Source: Streptococcus cuniculi (GTDB taxonomy: Bacteria > Bacillota > Bacilli > Lactobacillales > Streptococcaceae). Taken from it: a stretch of 64,000 nucleotides of DNA. The notes under the pieces are model-generated. The model saw nothing but the letters and a program-made list of their open reading frames with translations, ran no database searches and was not told the DNA's origin. This document shows positions 1 to 8,185 of the stretch, one piece after another; the stretch's first letter is position 1, and every line of letters begins with the position of its first letter. Made by a program: the position numbers and the translations under genes. The stretch lies in NCBI RefSeq assembly GCF_004570575.1, contig NZ_SPPD01000009.1, positions 1 through 64,000 on the forward strand, written 5' to 3'.

Positions 1-1
1 T

Positions 2-56
2 CATGAAGCCCTCCTTTACATCAATCATTATAGCAAAACGGGAGTTCATTTGTAAA
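2..56 (-). promoter_or_regulatory. Promoter, RBS and start codon of a gene leaving the left edge
   Basis: Reading the minus strand, a -35 TTTACA (51-56) and an extended -10 TGCTATAAT (TATAAT at 27-32) are separated by 18 bp. They are followed by AAGGAGG and an ATG at 4-2. Only the start codon of the gene is inside the window, so its product cannot be named. Confidence 0.6.
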
Positions 57-189
57 TAGGATTCCGTTTATCTTGTTGGGAAAGTAGATCCAAATATTGA
101 AACCAAATAGAAAGAAATTTCCTACCTAAAAGGGATAAAAATAGGACTTTCAGAGAAACACTAACACCTAGACAGTGTCTTAATAAGAT

Positions 190-526
190 ATCAGCCCTGT
201 GCCTAACCTCAAAGACTATTATGACACTTCTCTTTCACCTGCAAGAGAATAATTCTGAGCTATTCTTTGGGTTAATACACGACGCTCTACCTCAATCACA
301 CACCTTCAAAAACACTTGTAACACCTTTATACGCTACAAAACGTACATCACCAATGCCATGGAACTTCCTTATTCTAACGCAAAGCTTGAAGCTACCAAC
401 AAACTCATTAAAGACATCAAACAAAAAGCTTTTGGCTACAGGAGCTTTGATAACTTTAAAAATCGCATTTTCCTCGCTTTGAACATCAAAAAAGAGAAGG
501 CGAAAATCGTCGCCTCTCGTGTTTAG
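190..526 (+). pseudogene. ISL3-family transposase, C-terminal remnant with frameshift
   Basis: The 101-codon open stretch from 221 ends with the signature C-terminus of ISL3-family (IS1167/IS1193-like) transposases: PYSNAKLEATNKLIKDIK, then a GYRSFDNFKNRI block. The preceding homologous stretch (PVPNLKDYYDT, about 196-228) lies in another frame, so the ATG at 221 is not a genuine start and a frameshift sits near 228. Everything upstream, including the DDE catalytic core, is missing or unrecognisable. This is a dead element fragment between the left-edge gene and rbfA. Family assignment is from recalled family sequence, not a search. Confidence 0.8.
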
Positions 527-532
527 TTATAA

Positions 533-560
533 GTCACCCACTACAGTTGACAAAGGGCCG
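533..560. mobile_element. Likely ISL3 element right terminal inverted repeat
   Basis: Immediately after the transposase stop the sequence GTCACCCACTACAGTTGACA resembles the ISL3/IS1167 terminal repeat. No matching left end is in view, in keeping with a truncated copy. Confidence 0.5.
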
Positions 561-609
561 AAAAAACAGTCCACTGGAACTTACTCGCTTTCCTATTTCT
601 AGGCTCGTG

Positions 610-637
610 AAAAAACAGTCCACTGGACTGTTTTTTT
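610..637. terminator. Rho-independent terminator of the rimP-rbfA operon
   Basis: ACAGTCC-act-GGACTGT hairpin flanked by A7 and T7, so it can act in both directions. It overlaps the rbfA stop codon. A truncated copy of the same stem lies at about 563-580. The stem core (TCCACTGGA) recurs in the interspersed repeats described elsewhere in the window. Confidence 0.85.
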
Positions 638-989
638 ACTCTTTATTCTCTAACGCGCGTAACATTTGATCAATCTTGTTCCCGTATTCAATCGATTGGT
701 CTTTTTCAAAGACCAAATCTGGGATTTTATACAGGGTGAGTTTGCGGCCAAGTTCCCGTTTGATGGTTCCTTTGGCCTTTTCAAGTCCTGTCTGGGCTTT
801 TTGATTGTCAGAAGCCAAGTCACTCATGATGGAGTAATATACTTTAGCTACCGATAAATCGCCCAGCATTTGAACATCTGTAATCGTTACGCCTTGAACC
901 CGTGGATCACGGACTTTCTTTTGCAAAATCTCATTGACTTCACGCTTGATTTCCATGCCCACACGATCTGTACGAAAATGGTTCGCCAT
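636..989 (-). CDS. rbfA: Ribosome-binding factor A
   Basis: 117 residues, the usual length for RbfA, a cold-shock factor that binds the 30S subunit and assists 16S rRNA 5'-end maturation. The N-terminus [18 protein letters not shown] and the [14 protein letters not shown] motif are typical, forming the single KH-like domain. It is the last gene of the rimP-nusA-ylxR-ylxQ-infB-rbfA operon. Unlike the usual tight spacing, it is separated from infB by 353 bp that hold an interspersed repeat. RBS GGAGGG precedes the ATG. The terminator overlaps its stop. Confidence 0.97.
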   Translation of the reverse strand: MANHFRTDRVGMEIKREVNEILQKKVRDPRVQGVTITDVQMLGDLSVAKVYYSIMSDLASDNQKAQTGLEKAKGTIKRELGRKLTLYKIPDLVFEKDQSIEYGNKIDQMLRALENKE

Positions 990-1144
990 GTTCTTCCCTC
1001 CTAATTTAAAGGATTTTCTGATTGAAAATCAACACAAAACGCTACAAATTATCATCTAATGGATTGAGGTGACGGGGTATTGTTTATTTAATACTAGTAT
1101 AGCCTAAAAAGTGTAGCACAATTAGCTAGTGATAGATGAAAGTC

Positions 1145-1342
1145 GAATTACTTGTATTCATCAGACGCTTCCAAAGCCCCTATTTGCCATAGCCATTACG
1201 AGCTTGCTCGTGATACGGATACGGAAGAAACGCTCCAGTGGAGGGTTTCTTCAAACAAAGTACACTTTGTGCTTCAACAGTCTAGGAATAGACTGTTGAA
1301 GGTTGGAAATAGAACGAGCATCGCTCGTGTCAAACGCTCTCA
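1145..1342. repeat. Interspersed multi-hairpin repeat, copy 1
   Basis: This roughly 195-bp stretch in the infB-rbfA gap is homologous, in inverted orientation, to 17222-17400. It contains a series of short inverted repeats: ACGAG/CTCGT (about 1198-1212), GAAGAAACgCTCC/GGAGgGTTTCTTC (about 1225-1253), CAACAGTCTA/TAGACTGTTG (about 1275-1298) and ACGAGC/GCTCGT (about 1314-1328). Several stems differ from the other copy by paired changes. There is no plausible protein: the open frame here has no RBS or homology. The remaining part of the gap (990-1144) shows nothing recognisable. Confidence 0.75.
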
Positions 1343-4063
1343 CTACTTCGTTTTAATCTCTTCCATGATATAGGCTTCGATAACGTCGTCGACTTTGAGG
1401 TCGTTGTAGTTTTCAATCATGAGTCCGCCCTCGCGGCCGTTGGTGATTTCTTTCACATCATCTTTGAAGTGTTTTAAGCTGGCAAGTTTGCCGTCAAAGA
1501 TAACAACTCCGTCACGGATAACACGGACACTTGAATCACGGGTAACTTTTCCGTTAATCACCATAAATCCACCGATGGTTCCCACTTTTGAAACCTTGAA
1601 GGTTTCGCGGATAAGAGCTTCACCAATGACTTTTTCTTGGTATTCAGGGTCAAGCATGCCCTTCATGGCGTCTTCCATTTCTTCAATCACCTTATAGATG
1701 ATACTGTGGAGACGGATTTCGACATCATCAGTTTCTGCCTGCTGGCGTGCTTGTGGTGTCGGACGGACGCTAAATCCGATAATGAAAGCATTTGATGCTT
1801 CTGCCAGGGTCACGTCAGATTCGTTGATTGCACCGACCGCTGAATGGACGATATTGACACGAACACCTTCTACTTCAATCTTTTGAAGAGAGGAAGCAAG
1901 GGCCTCAACCGAACCTTGTACATCGGCCTTGATAATGACATTCACGGACTTGACTTCACCTGCTTTAAGGGTATCAAAGAGGTTTTCAAGACTGACACGT
2001 TGGGTAACTTGACGTTGTTTCAAGAGGGCACGTTTGGCACGCTCTTCACCTGCTGCACGGGCTGATTTTTCATCTTCGTAGACGGCAAAATGGTCACCCG
2101 CCATTGGTGCTTCGTTCAGACCAGTAATCGAAACTGGTGTAGATGGTCCAGCTACTTTGACACGGCGTCCTAGGTCATTGGTCATGGCACGAACACGTCC
2201 GAAGGTATTTCCGACAACGATTGGATCTTGGACATTCAAGGTACCTTGTTGAACAAGAAGCGTTGCAACCGCACCTTTTCCTTTATCCAAATGCGCTTCA
2301 ATAACTGTACCGATTGCTCGAACTGTTGGATCAGCTTTCAACTCTTGGATTTCCGCAACAAGGAGAACCGTTTCCAACAATTCATCGATGTTTTGATTGA
2401 ATTTGGCTGAGATTTCTACAAATTCACTGTCTCCCCCCCAGGCTGTTGAAATGACACCATGCTCTGCCAATTCACCGATGACACGCTCTGGATTTGCACC
2501 TGGCTTATCAATCTTGTTAATGGCTACGATGATTGGAACATTCGCAGCTTTTGAGTGGTTGATCGCTTCAATGGTCTGTGGCATTACACCGTCATCTGCG
2601 GCAACGACCAAAATAGTCAAGTCAGTGACAGATGCTCCACGCGCACGCATACTCGTAAAGGCTGCGTGTCCAGGTGTGTCAAGGAAGGTGATTTTCTTAC
2701 CACTTTCTTCGATCTGGTAGGCACCGATATGCTGCGTGATTCCTCCTGCCTCACCTGTTGCAACGCGTGAATTGCGAAGGGTATCAAGAAGGGTGGTTTT
2801 CCCGTGGTCAACGTGTCCCATGATTGTCACAACTGGTGGACGTTCTACCATTTCTTCTGGATTGAGGTAGCCTTCTTCAACGAAGAAACGCTCAATATCG
2901 GCATTATCGACTTCCACTTTTTCTTTAGCTTCAATGCCATAATCCACCATGAGCAATTCAATCGTATCGCCATCAAGGGATTGATTTTGAGTCGCCATCA
3001 CACCCATCATAAAGAGTTTCTTCACGATTTCAGCTGGTTCGCGTTTGATGCGTTTTGCGATTTCAGCAACCGTCATACCCGCTGTATATTCAAACTCTGT
3101 CGGCAATTCGTGGAACTTGCGTTCTGTGATAGGCTTGGCTGCTTGTTGTTTGCCGTTTTTCTTTTTCTTGTTTGGATTCCAGTTACTATTTCTTTGATTT
3201 CTCACTTGATTTTGACTATTTCGATTCTTTTGTTGTTTTCTTGGACCATCTTCTTCGTGATCAAAATCATCACGACGTTTGTCTGGTCGAGCTTGTTTTT
3301 TCCGACGTTTATCTGTAGCAGGTGTTGCTTCAACTGCCGCTGGTACAACATTCGGCTTTGTTTCTACTACAGGCTCTTCAAATTTGATTTCTTTTGGCTT
3401 TTGAGGCTGCTTCTTGGCCTCTTGGGCTTGGCGGAAGCGTTCTTCACTGGTACGTGCATATTCTTGCAGTTGCTCTGCTTTTAGAGCAGCTGCACGAGCC
3501 TTGAAATCAATTTTAGTACGGGTTTCTTCCATTCTTGGGCGTTGGTCACCACGATTTGGACGCTGACCTCCTTGAGCAGATCGCTTATCAAATCCTGGAT
3601 TGCGATTTCCTCTACGGTCTTGGTCTCTGTGGTCACGACGCGGTTTTTGTTGGCCATTTGAACGGTTGTCCCGCGGACGTCCTTGACCTTTTCCTTGATT
3701 ACGCTTCGCCGCTTGCTCTTTGGCACGCGCTTCACGCTCCGCCTTAAAATTACGACTTTTTGGACGATTCACCGCAGCTTGAGGAGCAGGAGTTGCAGGT
3801 TTTTCTTCTACAGTTTTTGGCTCAGCTTGTTCAGGTTTACGTGGTGCTTTTTCCACCTTCGCTACTGCTTCAACCTTTTCCACTACCTTCTCCACTGTCT
3901 TTTTCGCTCCAGAGAATCCTTCGATAATTTTACTTGCAATCTCTGCTTCGACACTTGAGGAGTGGCTTTTGACCTCAATTCCTAATTCTTGCGCCTTGGC
4001 GACAACTTCTTTACTTTCCTTGCCCAATTCCTTGGCAATCTCGTACAATCTCTTCTTAGACAA
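1343..4063 (-). CDS. infB: Translation initiation factor IF-2
   Basis: 906-residue GTPase that brings fMet-tRNA to the 30S subunit. The order is an IF2_N domain ([14 protein letters not shown], 1-50), a long Lys/Arg/Gln-rich linker (about 55-315), a second IF2_N region, and the G domain with G1 GHVDHGKT near residue 416 and DTPGH and NKIDKP motifs. Beta-barrel and C-terminal fMet-tRNA-binding domains follow. It sits 17 bp after ylxQ in the nusA operon. Length and linker are normal for streptococci. RBS AGGAGG precedes the ATG. Confidence 0.98.
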   Translation of the reverse strand: MSKKRLYEIAKELGKESKEVVAKAQELGIEVKSHSSSVEAEIASKIIEGFSGAKKTVEKVVEKVEAVAKVEKAPRKPEQAEPKTVEEKPATPAPQAAVNRPKSRNFKAEREARAKEQAAKRNQGKGQGRPRDNRSNGQQKPRRDHRDQDRRGNRNPGFDKRSAQGGQRPNRGDQRPRMEETRTKIDFKARAAALKAEQLQEYARTSEERFRQAQEAKKQPQKPKEIKFEEPVVETKPNVVPAAVEATPATDKRRKKQARPDKRRDDFDHEEDGPRKQQKNRNSQNQVRNQRNSNWNPNKKKKNGKQQAAKPITERKFHELPTEFEYTAGMTVAEIAKRIKREPAEIVKKLFMMGVMATQNQSLDGDTIELLMVDYGIEAKEKVEVDNADIERFFVEEGYLNPEEMVERPPVVTIMGHVDHGKTTLLDTLRNSRVATGEAGGITQHIGAYQIEESGKKITFLDTPGHAAFTSMRARGASVTDLTILVVAADDGVMPQTIEAINHSKAANVPIIVAINKIDKPGANPERVIGELAEHGVISTAWGGDSEFVEISAKFNQNIDELLETVLLVAEIQELKADPTVRAIGTVIEAHLDKGKGAVATLLVQQGTLNVQDPIVVGNTFGRVRAMTNDLGRRVKVAGPSTPVSITGLNEAPMAGDHFAVYEDEKSARAAGEERAKRALLKQRQVTQRVSLENLFDTLKAGEVKSVNVIIKADVQGSVEALASSLQKIEVEGVRVNIVHSAVGAINESDVTLAEASNAFIIGFSVRPTPQARQQAETDDVEIRLHSIIYKVIEEMEDAMKGMLDPEYQEKVIGEALIRETFKVSKVGTIGGFMVINGKVTRDSSVRVIRDGVVIFDGKLASLKHFKDDVKEITNGREGGLMIENYNDLKVDDVIEAYIMEEIKTK

Positions 4064-4080
4064 TATCTTGTCCTCCTGTT

Positions 4081-4383
4081 CTATTCCATAATAGACCTCA
4101 TTTTCTTAGTAAATCCAGCATCTGTCACAGCCAGCACCTTACGTGGCTTGCCGACTGCCGAGCTTAATTCCAGCGTTGAAAACGCGGTAACAACTTCTAC
4201 CTGATAGGTACGACTTTTATCTGTGATTTTCTTACTTAGGTTGGGAGCCGCATCCTGTGCTAAAAAGACAAGTTTAGCCTTTTGCTTTTGGATACTCTCA
4301 ACAACTAATTCTTCTCCTGAAATTAGGCGACCAGCACGTTGAGCCAAGCCAAGTAAATTTAATATTCTTTGCTGGTTATTCAA
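4081..4383 (-). CDS. ylxQ: YlxQ, L7Ae-family ribosomal/K-turn-binding protein
   Basis: About 100 residues. The most plausible start is a TTG (4383-4381) giving (M)[18 protein letters not shown], preceded by AAAGGAG at good spacing. An upstream ATG at 4425 would add 14 unlike residues and overlap ylxR by 50 bp, so I reject it. [16 protein letters not shown] is the family signature of the L7Ae/L30e/Gadd45 fold that binds K-turn RNA. It overlaps the ylxR stop by 8 bp, which suggests translational coupling. Confidence 0.88.
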   Translation of the reverse strand: MNNQQRILNLLGLAQRAGRLISGEELVVESIQKQKAKLVFLAQDAAPNLSKKITDKSRTYQVEVVTAFSTLELSSAVGKPRKVLAVTDAGFTKKMRSIME

Positions 4384-4672
4384 GACCCAGTTCTCTCCTT
4401 TTGACCTTGTGATCAACATAGGCAATCAATTCGTCATAGAATTCTGCGGCTACTTCCATACTAAAGGCACGGTCAAAGACACGCTTTTTCTTGGCCTGAG
4501 CTGCTTCTGCATTATCCAGCTTGATATAGGCTCCGCGACCATTTGCTTTCCCAGTCGGGTCAATAAAGACTTGGCCTTCCTTATTTTTCACAATGCGCAA
4601 TAAATCACGCTTGTCAATAATCTCTCCCGAAACAACCGATTTTCGTAAGGGGATTTTTCTAGCCTTTGCCAT
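4376..4672 (-). CDS. ylxR: YlxR / RnpM-like RNA-binding protein
   Basis: 98 residues from ATG (MAKARKIPLRKSVVSGE), with GGAGG directly upstream. The TTG 12 bp earlier lies inside the RBS and is unlikely to be used. The GRGAYI motif (residues about 45-52) and conserved basic N-terminus match the DUF448/YlxR family, a small protein reported to modulate RNase P and other transcripts in Firmicutes. It lies between nusA and ylxQ, its invariant neighbours. Confidence 0.92.
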   Translation of the reverse strand: MAKARKIPLRKSVVSGEIIDKRDLLRIVKNKEGQVFIDPTGKANGRGAYIKLDNAEAAQAKKKRVFDRAFSMEVAAEFYDELIAYVDHKVKRRELGLE

Positions 4673-4690
4673 ACACACCTCCAAACAAGC

Positions 4691-5830
4691 TTATTCGCCT
4701 GCTTCGACAGCGTCTACAGCCTCTGCTTCACCATAAAGTTCCGCTTCAATTGCTTCGTATTCTGATGCAGATTTGATGTCAATACGGAAGCCAGTTAAAT
4801 GAGCTGCCAAACGCACGTTTTGTCCACGACGACCAATGGCAAGAGACAGTTTGTCATCTGGTACAACAACAGTCGCATGCTTGCCATCTTCCGTATCAAA
4901 GATAACTTGGTCAACTTCTGCTGGGGCAATGGCATTGTAGATGAATTCTGCTTCATCTGGAACCCACTCGATGACATCGATATTTTCCTCTATTGGAATC
5001 ATGCGGTCCAATTTAGCATCATAGCGTGCTGGGTGGAACTTGCCTGTAATCTTCTTGATGTTTGAACCACCGCGACCGACGATTGTTCCGATAGCGTCCA
5101 CGTTTGGATTGTGGCTGCGCACCGCAACCTTGGTCCGGTCACCTGCCTCACGAGCAACGCTCATGATTTCTACTGTACCGTCATAGACTTCTGGAATTTC
5201 TTGCTCCATTAAACGCTTAATCATCTCAGGGTGGCTACGACTCACAAAAACATTGACACCACGCGCATTGTCTTCAACCTTATACACATAGACTTCGATG
5301 CGGTCATGCGATTGGAAGACTTCGCCAGGAATCTGGTCTTGTTTGGATAACTGTGCTTCAATATTGCCCAAATTGACATAGATGAAGCGGTTATCAAAGC
5401 GTTCAACTGTTCCAGACATGATCTCTTTTTCATGCGCCTTATAGGTATTATAGGTAATCGCACGCGTTTGCTTACGCATCTTTTCCATAATAGTCTGTTT
5501 AGCAGATTGAGCTGCTACACGACCAAATTCTGCTGGTGATTCTTCAAACTTAATCTTATCCCCTAATTCATAAGCAGAAGAAATCGCCAAGGCATCTTTC
5601 AAGCTAATTTCAAGACGACTATCAAAGACTTCATCTACGACCTCGCGAACAGTATAGACGCGAAAATCTCCTTTTTTCTCGTCGAACTCAATCGCAGCAG
5701 ATTCCGATTGACCATAGCGGCGTTTGTAGGCTGAGCGAAGCGACTCCATGACCGCCTCAATGATGTCTTCTTTTTTTATCCCCTTGTCTTCCTCTAAAAT
5801 ACGGAAGGCTTCTAGCATTTCTTTACTCAT
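4691..5830 (-). CDS. nusA: Transcription termination/antitermination protein NusA
   Basis: 379 residues, the short Gram-positive form without the acidic repeats of enterobacteria. An N-terminal RNA-polymerase-binding domain (about 1-125) is followed by an S1 domain (about 133-200, GTVERFDNRFIYVNLG) and tandem KH domains (GTIVGRGGSNIKKI near 235 and LAIGRRGQNVRLAAHL near 335). It ends in a short Glu-rich tail. It modulates pausing, termination and rRNA antitermination. Second gene of the operon, 33 bp after rimP. Confidence 0.97.
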   Translation of the reverse strand: MSKEMLEAFRILEEDKGIKKEDIIEAVMESLRSAYKRRYGQSESAAIEFDEKKGDFRVYTVREVVDEVFDSRLEISLKDALAISSAYELGDKIKFEESPAEFGRVAAQSAKQTIMEKMRKQTRAITYNTYKAHEKEIMSGTVERFDNRFIYVNLGNIEAQLSKQDQIPGEVFQSHDRIEVYVYKVEDNARGVNVFVSRSHPEMIKRLMEQEIPEVYDGTVEIMSVAREAGDRTKVAVRSHNPNVDAIGTIVGRGGSNIKKITGKFHPARYDAKLDRMIPIEENIDVIEWVPDEAEFIYNAIAPAEVDQVIFDTEDGKHATVVVPDDKLSLAIGRRGQNVRLAAHLTGFRIDIKSASEYEAIEAELYGEAEAVDAVEAGE

Positions 5831-5863
5831 CTTATTTTCCTTTTTCTCAAAAGGTCCTTTCTG

Positions 5864-6334
5864 TTAAATTTTGACAGCCAGACGTGCTTTTGCGACTGTC
5901 TGATAGGGAATGGTGACTTGTTTTTTTCTCGTTTTATCCATGTATTCCATCAACAATTCCTGATTTTCAAAGGAGAGGAGCGTTCCTTCAAAAATCTTAT
6001 TTTTATTAATTGCTTGATAAAGTTTGACATGGATATACTGACCAACGGCTTTCGCAACCGCTTCAGCATTTTTTAATGGCCGCTCAAGACCAGGACTGGT
6101 AACTTCCAGCATATATTGGTTTGGAAAGGGATCTGGCTGAATCTGATCCAAAAGTGGGCTGATTATTTCTGATAACTCAGCCGTATCATTGAGGGAAATC
6201 CCTCCCTCCTTATCTACAAAGATAGATAGGACATCATCGCCACCCATCTTGCCATACGCCACATCCACCAGCTCATAGGGAGCAGTAATGTGCGGAGCAA
6301 TCGCCTGCGTGACAATCTCTACAATCGTTGCCAT
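5864..6334 (-). CDS. rimP: Ribosome maturation factor RimP
   Basis: 156 residues starting at [10 protein letters not shown], chosen because AAGGAGG lies 7 bp upstream. The frame stays open for a further 16 codons that look non-coding. RimP assists 30S maturation. The family motif [11 protein letters not shown] is present near residue 90, and the C-terminal Sm-like domain follows. First gene of the rimP-nusA-infB-rbfA operon, transcribed from the promoter just upstream. In pneumococci rimP normally lies next to trmB; here about 24 kb of accessory-Sec island separates them. Confidence 0.95.
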   Translation of the reverse strand: MATIVEIVTQAIAPHITAPYELVDVAYGKMGGDDVLSIFVDKEGGISLNDTAELSEIISPLLDQIQPDPFPNQYMLEVTSPGLERPLKNAEAVAKAVGQYIHVKLYQAINKNKIFEGTLLSFENQELLMEYMDKTRKKQVTIPYQTVAKARLAVKI

Positions 6335-6406
6335 CGGAAAACCTCCTTCTAGATACACATCAAAGGGCTGGTACAAGACCAACCCTCCTTTTCTCTATTT
6401 TTAGTT

Positions 6407-6435
6407 AGTATAACACACTTTCAAGACTTTGTAAA
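6407..6435 (-). promoter_or_regulatory. Promoter of the rimP-nusA-infB-rbfA operon
   Basis: Minus strand TTTACA (6430-6435), 17-bp spacer, TATACT (6407-6412). Good sigma-A promoter about 70 bp before the rimP ATG. Confidence 0.75.
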
Positions 6436-6696
6436 GGAATATGTTTTTTAGCCATGGCAAACGCATGAAACACCTATTTCCGAATTATAGTCTGAATAAA
6501 CATGCTTTCTTTTTAAATTTTTCTATAATAAAAACGCGAACCTCTGTTCAATACTTGATAAAATCCGAACAATGAGATGCAGAAAACTTTATTTTCTTGC
6601 TAAAAATCTTTCATGTGGTTATCGTGGTTTTGGAGCCTACACCCATGTTTCTTGTTACCCATAATCATTTCTTGAGTAGGGCACTATCCCCGCTCC
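6436..6696. other. Gap between asp4 and the rimP promoter; no gene seen
   Basis: AT-rich, with no ORF carrying an RBS. I looked specifically for asp5 (SecG-like, usually directly after asp4) and found none. A weak GTAGGG/CCCTAC stem just after the asp4 stop lacks a T-run, so the island terminator is not evident. Confidence 0.6.
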
Positions 6697-6864
6697 CTAC
6701 CCCACAAATCGTAGGAGGGAAAAGAGGATAGAAAGGGTCACGAGAAGGACAATGATGAGGTAAAACAAGGACTGCTTGGGTGCTTCCTTTTCCCCTCGCT
6801 CATACCGCACCTCCTCAATCCGCTCCTTGATGTCGGCTTCCAATAATTCATTCCGCTTGGACAT
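6697..6864 (-). CDS. asp4: Accessory Sec system protein Asp4 (SecE-like)
   Basis: A 55-codon gene read by eye. It begins ATG TCC AAG CGG with GAGGAGG 7 bp upstream, overlaps the gtfB end by 17 bp and stops at TAG (6697-6699). The first ~30 residues are charged and helical (ELLEADIKERIEEVRYERGE). Residues 33-51 form one hydrophobic membrane segment (LFYLIIVLLVTLSILFSLL). The position after gtfB and the SecE-like plan match Asp4, a proposed small partner of the SecY2 channel. No asp5 follows. Confidence 0.82.
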   Translation of the reverse strand: MSKRNELLEADIKERIEEVRYERGEKEAPKQSLFYLIIVLLVTLSILFSLLRFVG

Positions 6865-8185
6865 ACTGCCCCTCCTCTCCTAATAAGGCTTGATAGGCCG
6901 CCTCGGTAGCTTCCTCGCTCTCTAGGCGTTGACGTGAAACACGCGATTGAATCTCCTCCCCTCGCAACCATGCTGCTAAATGAGAGGCAGCATCTGGGGA
7001 AAAGAGGGCTTCGTCTAAGACAAAACGCTGGTCATGAACCGTATTCTCAAAACCTGCAATCAAGAGGTTATGCTCAAAGGCTTGACGGGTTCCTGACAAG
7101 ATCTCACTGCCATGATTGATGTCAAGATAGATCGAACACTTCTCAAACAAGTCCGCTACCTGACGCGGAGCGATATTGGGGTAAAGGGTCACATGGGCCT
7201 CCTCCTCATAAGCCTTCAAACGCGGAGACATCTCAGTCAAGGCGGCGATATGGAACTGGTAATCGGACAATTCCTTCACCAAGACAGCCATGCCCTCCAA
7301 CTGATCCGAATTGGTCAAGATAAGGATTTCCTTGGTCTGTGCGTTCTCCGAATGACGTGGATAAAGGTAGCCTAGATAAGAAATCATCGAAGCCTCTTCG
7401 TCTGAGACAAGTTGAAGGAGTTTCTCATAGCTCTCCTTATCCTGCACGACGATCTTCTTGGTCCGCTTGGCTGAACCAGATAAAATCAAGCGCATATTCC
7501 CCGGTATCTCCTGACCAATCTTCTCCTGCCAAAAGAGAACATCCTGCCCGTCTCCTCCTAAGTAATAGGACAAGACAAAGGGACTGGACAGGGATGTATA
7601 CCAAATGGCAGAAAGATCTACCTGAGCCTCCCTCAGGTAAAAGAGATAAAAATCCGTTCGTTTCGCAAAGGGATAGACCTTCCCCCTCCAATTCAGGAGA
7701 TGATAGCCTGTCTGGAGGTTCTCCACCAAGACCTCCTCCCCACTGGCTTGGTAATAGTGTTTAGAGACAGCCTGACCCTCTGCGTTAAAATAGGTCCGCG
7801 CAAACATCCAACCATACTGGTTGTAATGATCCTGCCGGTACACCTCTTGAGACGGGGTAAGCCACTCCACTGTCTGAACCAAGCGGAGGTGTTTGGGCTC
7901 GTGGTAATGAATGGTCGCCTGCTTGGTGCTGTCGTTATAAATAGCCCCTTGGGTATTGGTTCCTGTTATCTGCCAAAAGGCTGGTAGGGGAACCTCATTG
8001 AAATAAAGGGGCTCCCCCTCTCCCTCTTCCATCCCACAAAAGAAGGCATAGGGAGACGTGACACCTGCTGGTAAGCCGCCGTCCTCTTCTAAGACAATGC
8101 TACTGCTACCTAAAAGACCACTAGCCTCTAACGAGTAATAGAGGTCTCTTGCTGCGGCATTGAAACGATCAAATAGCGTAATCAT
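6848..8185 (-). CDS. gtfB: Accessory Sec glycosylation partner GtfB
   Basis: 445 residues. GtfB has a GT-B fold but is described as non-catalytic: it binds the SRR polypeptide and stabilises GtfA, forming the O-GlcNAc transferase that starts SRR glycosylation in the cytosol. The start ATG lies inside the end of gtfA (17-bp overlap) with GGAGGACATG upstream. The pair order gtfA-gtfB after secA2 is canonical. The C-terminal ILSGTRQAFEHNLLIAGFE region corresponds to the family's Rossmann half. Base use appears more GC-rich than the flanking housekeeping genes. Confidence 0.93.
   Translation of the reverse strand: MITLFDRFNAAARDLYYSLEASGLLGSSSIVLEEDGGLPAGVTSPYAFFCGMEEGEGEPLYFNEVPLPAFWQITGTNTQGAIYNDSTKQATIHYHEPKHLRLVQTVEWLTPSQEVYRQDHYNQYGWMFARTYFNAEGQAVSKHYYQASGEEVLVENLQTGYHLLNWRGKVYPFAKRTDFYLFYLREAQVDLSAIWYTSLSSPFVLSYYLGGDGQDVLFWQEKIGQEIPGNMRLILSGSAKRTKKIVVQDKESYEKLLQLVSDEEASMISYLGYLYPRHSENAQTKEILILTNSDQLEGMAVLVKELSDYQFHIAALTEMSPRLKAYEEEAHVTLYPNIAPRQVADLFEKCSIYLDINHGSEILSGTRQAFEHNLLIAGFENTVHDQRFVLDEALFSPDAASHLAAWLRGEEIQSRVSRQRLESEEATEAAYQALLGEEGQYVQAE

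Noticed and set aside
1152..1373. 73-codon frame in the infB-rbfA gap
   Set aside because: Falls on the interspersed repeat, lacks an RBS and runs into infB antisense.
2804..3484. 226-codon hydrophobic frame antisense to infB
   Set aside because: Phe/Leu-rich peptide arising from the reverse complement of the Lys/Arg/Glu-rich IF-2 linker; no RBS.
6738..6971. 77-codon minus frame between gtfB and rimP
   Set aside because: Shadow of asp4 and gtfB in another frame; the 55-codon asp4 frame has the RBS, the TM helix and the expected context.
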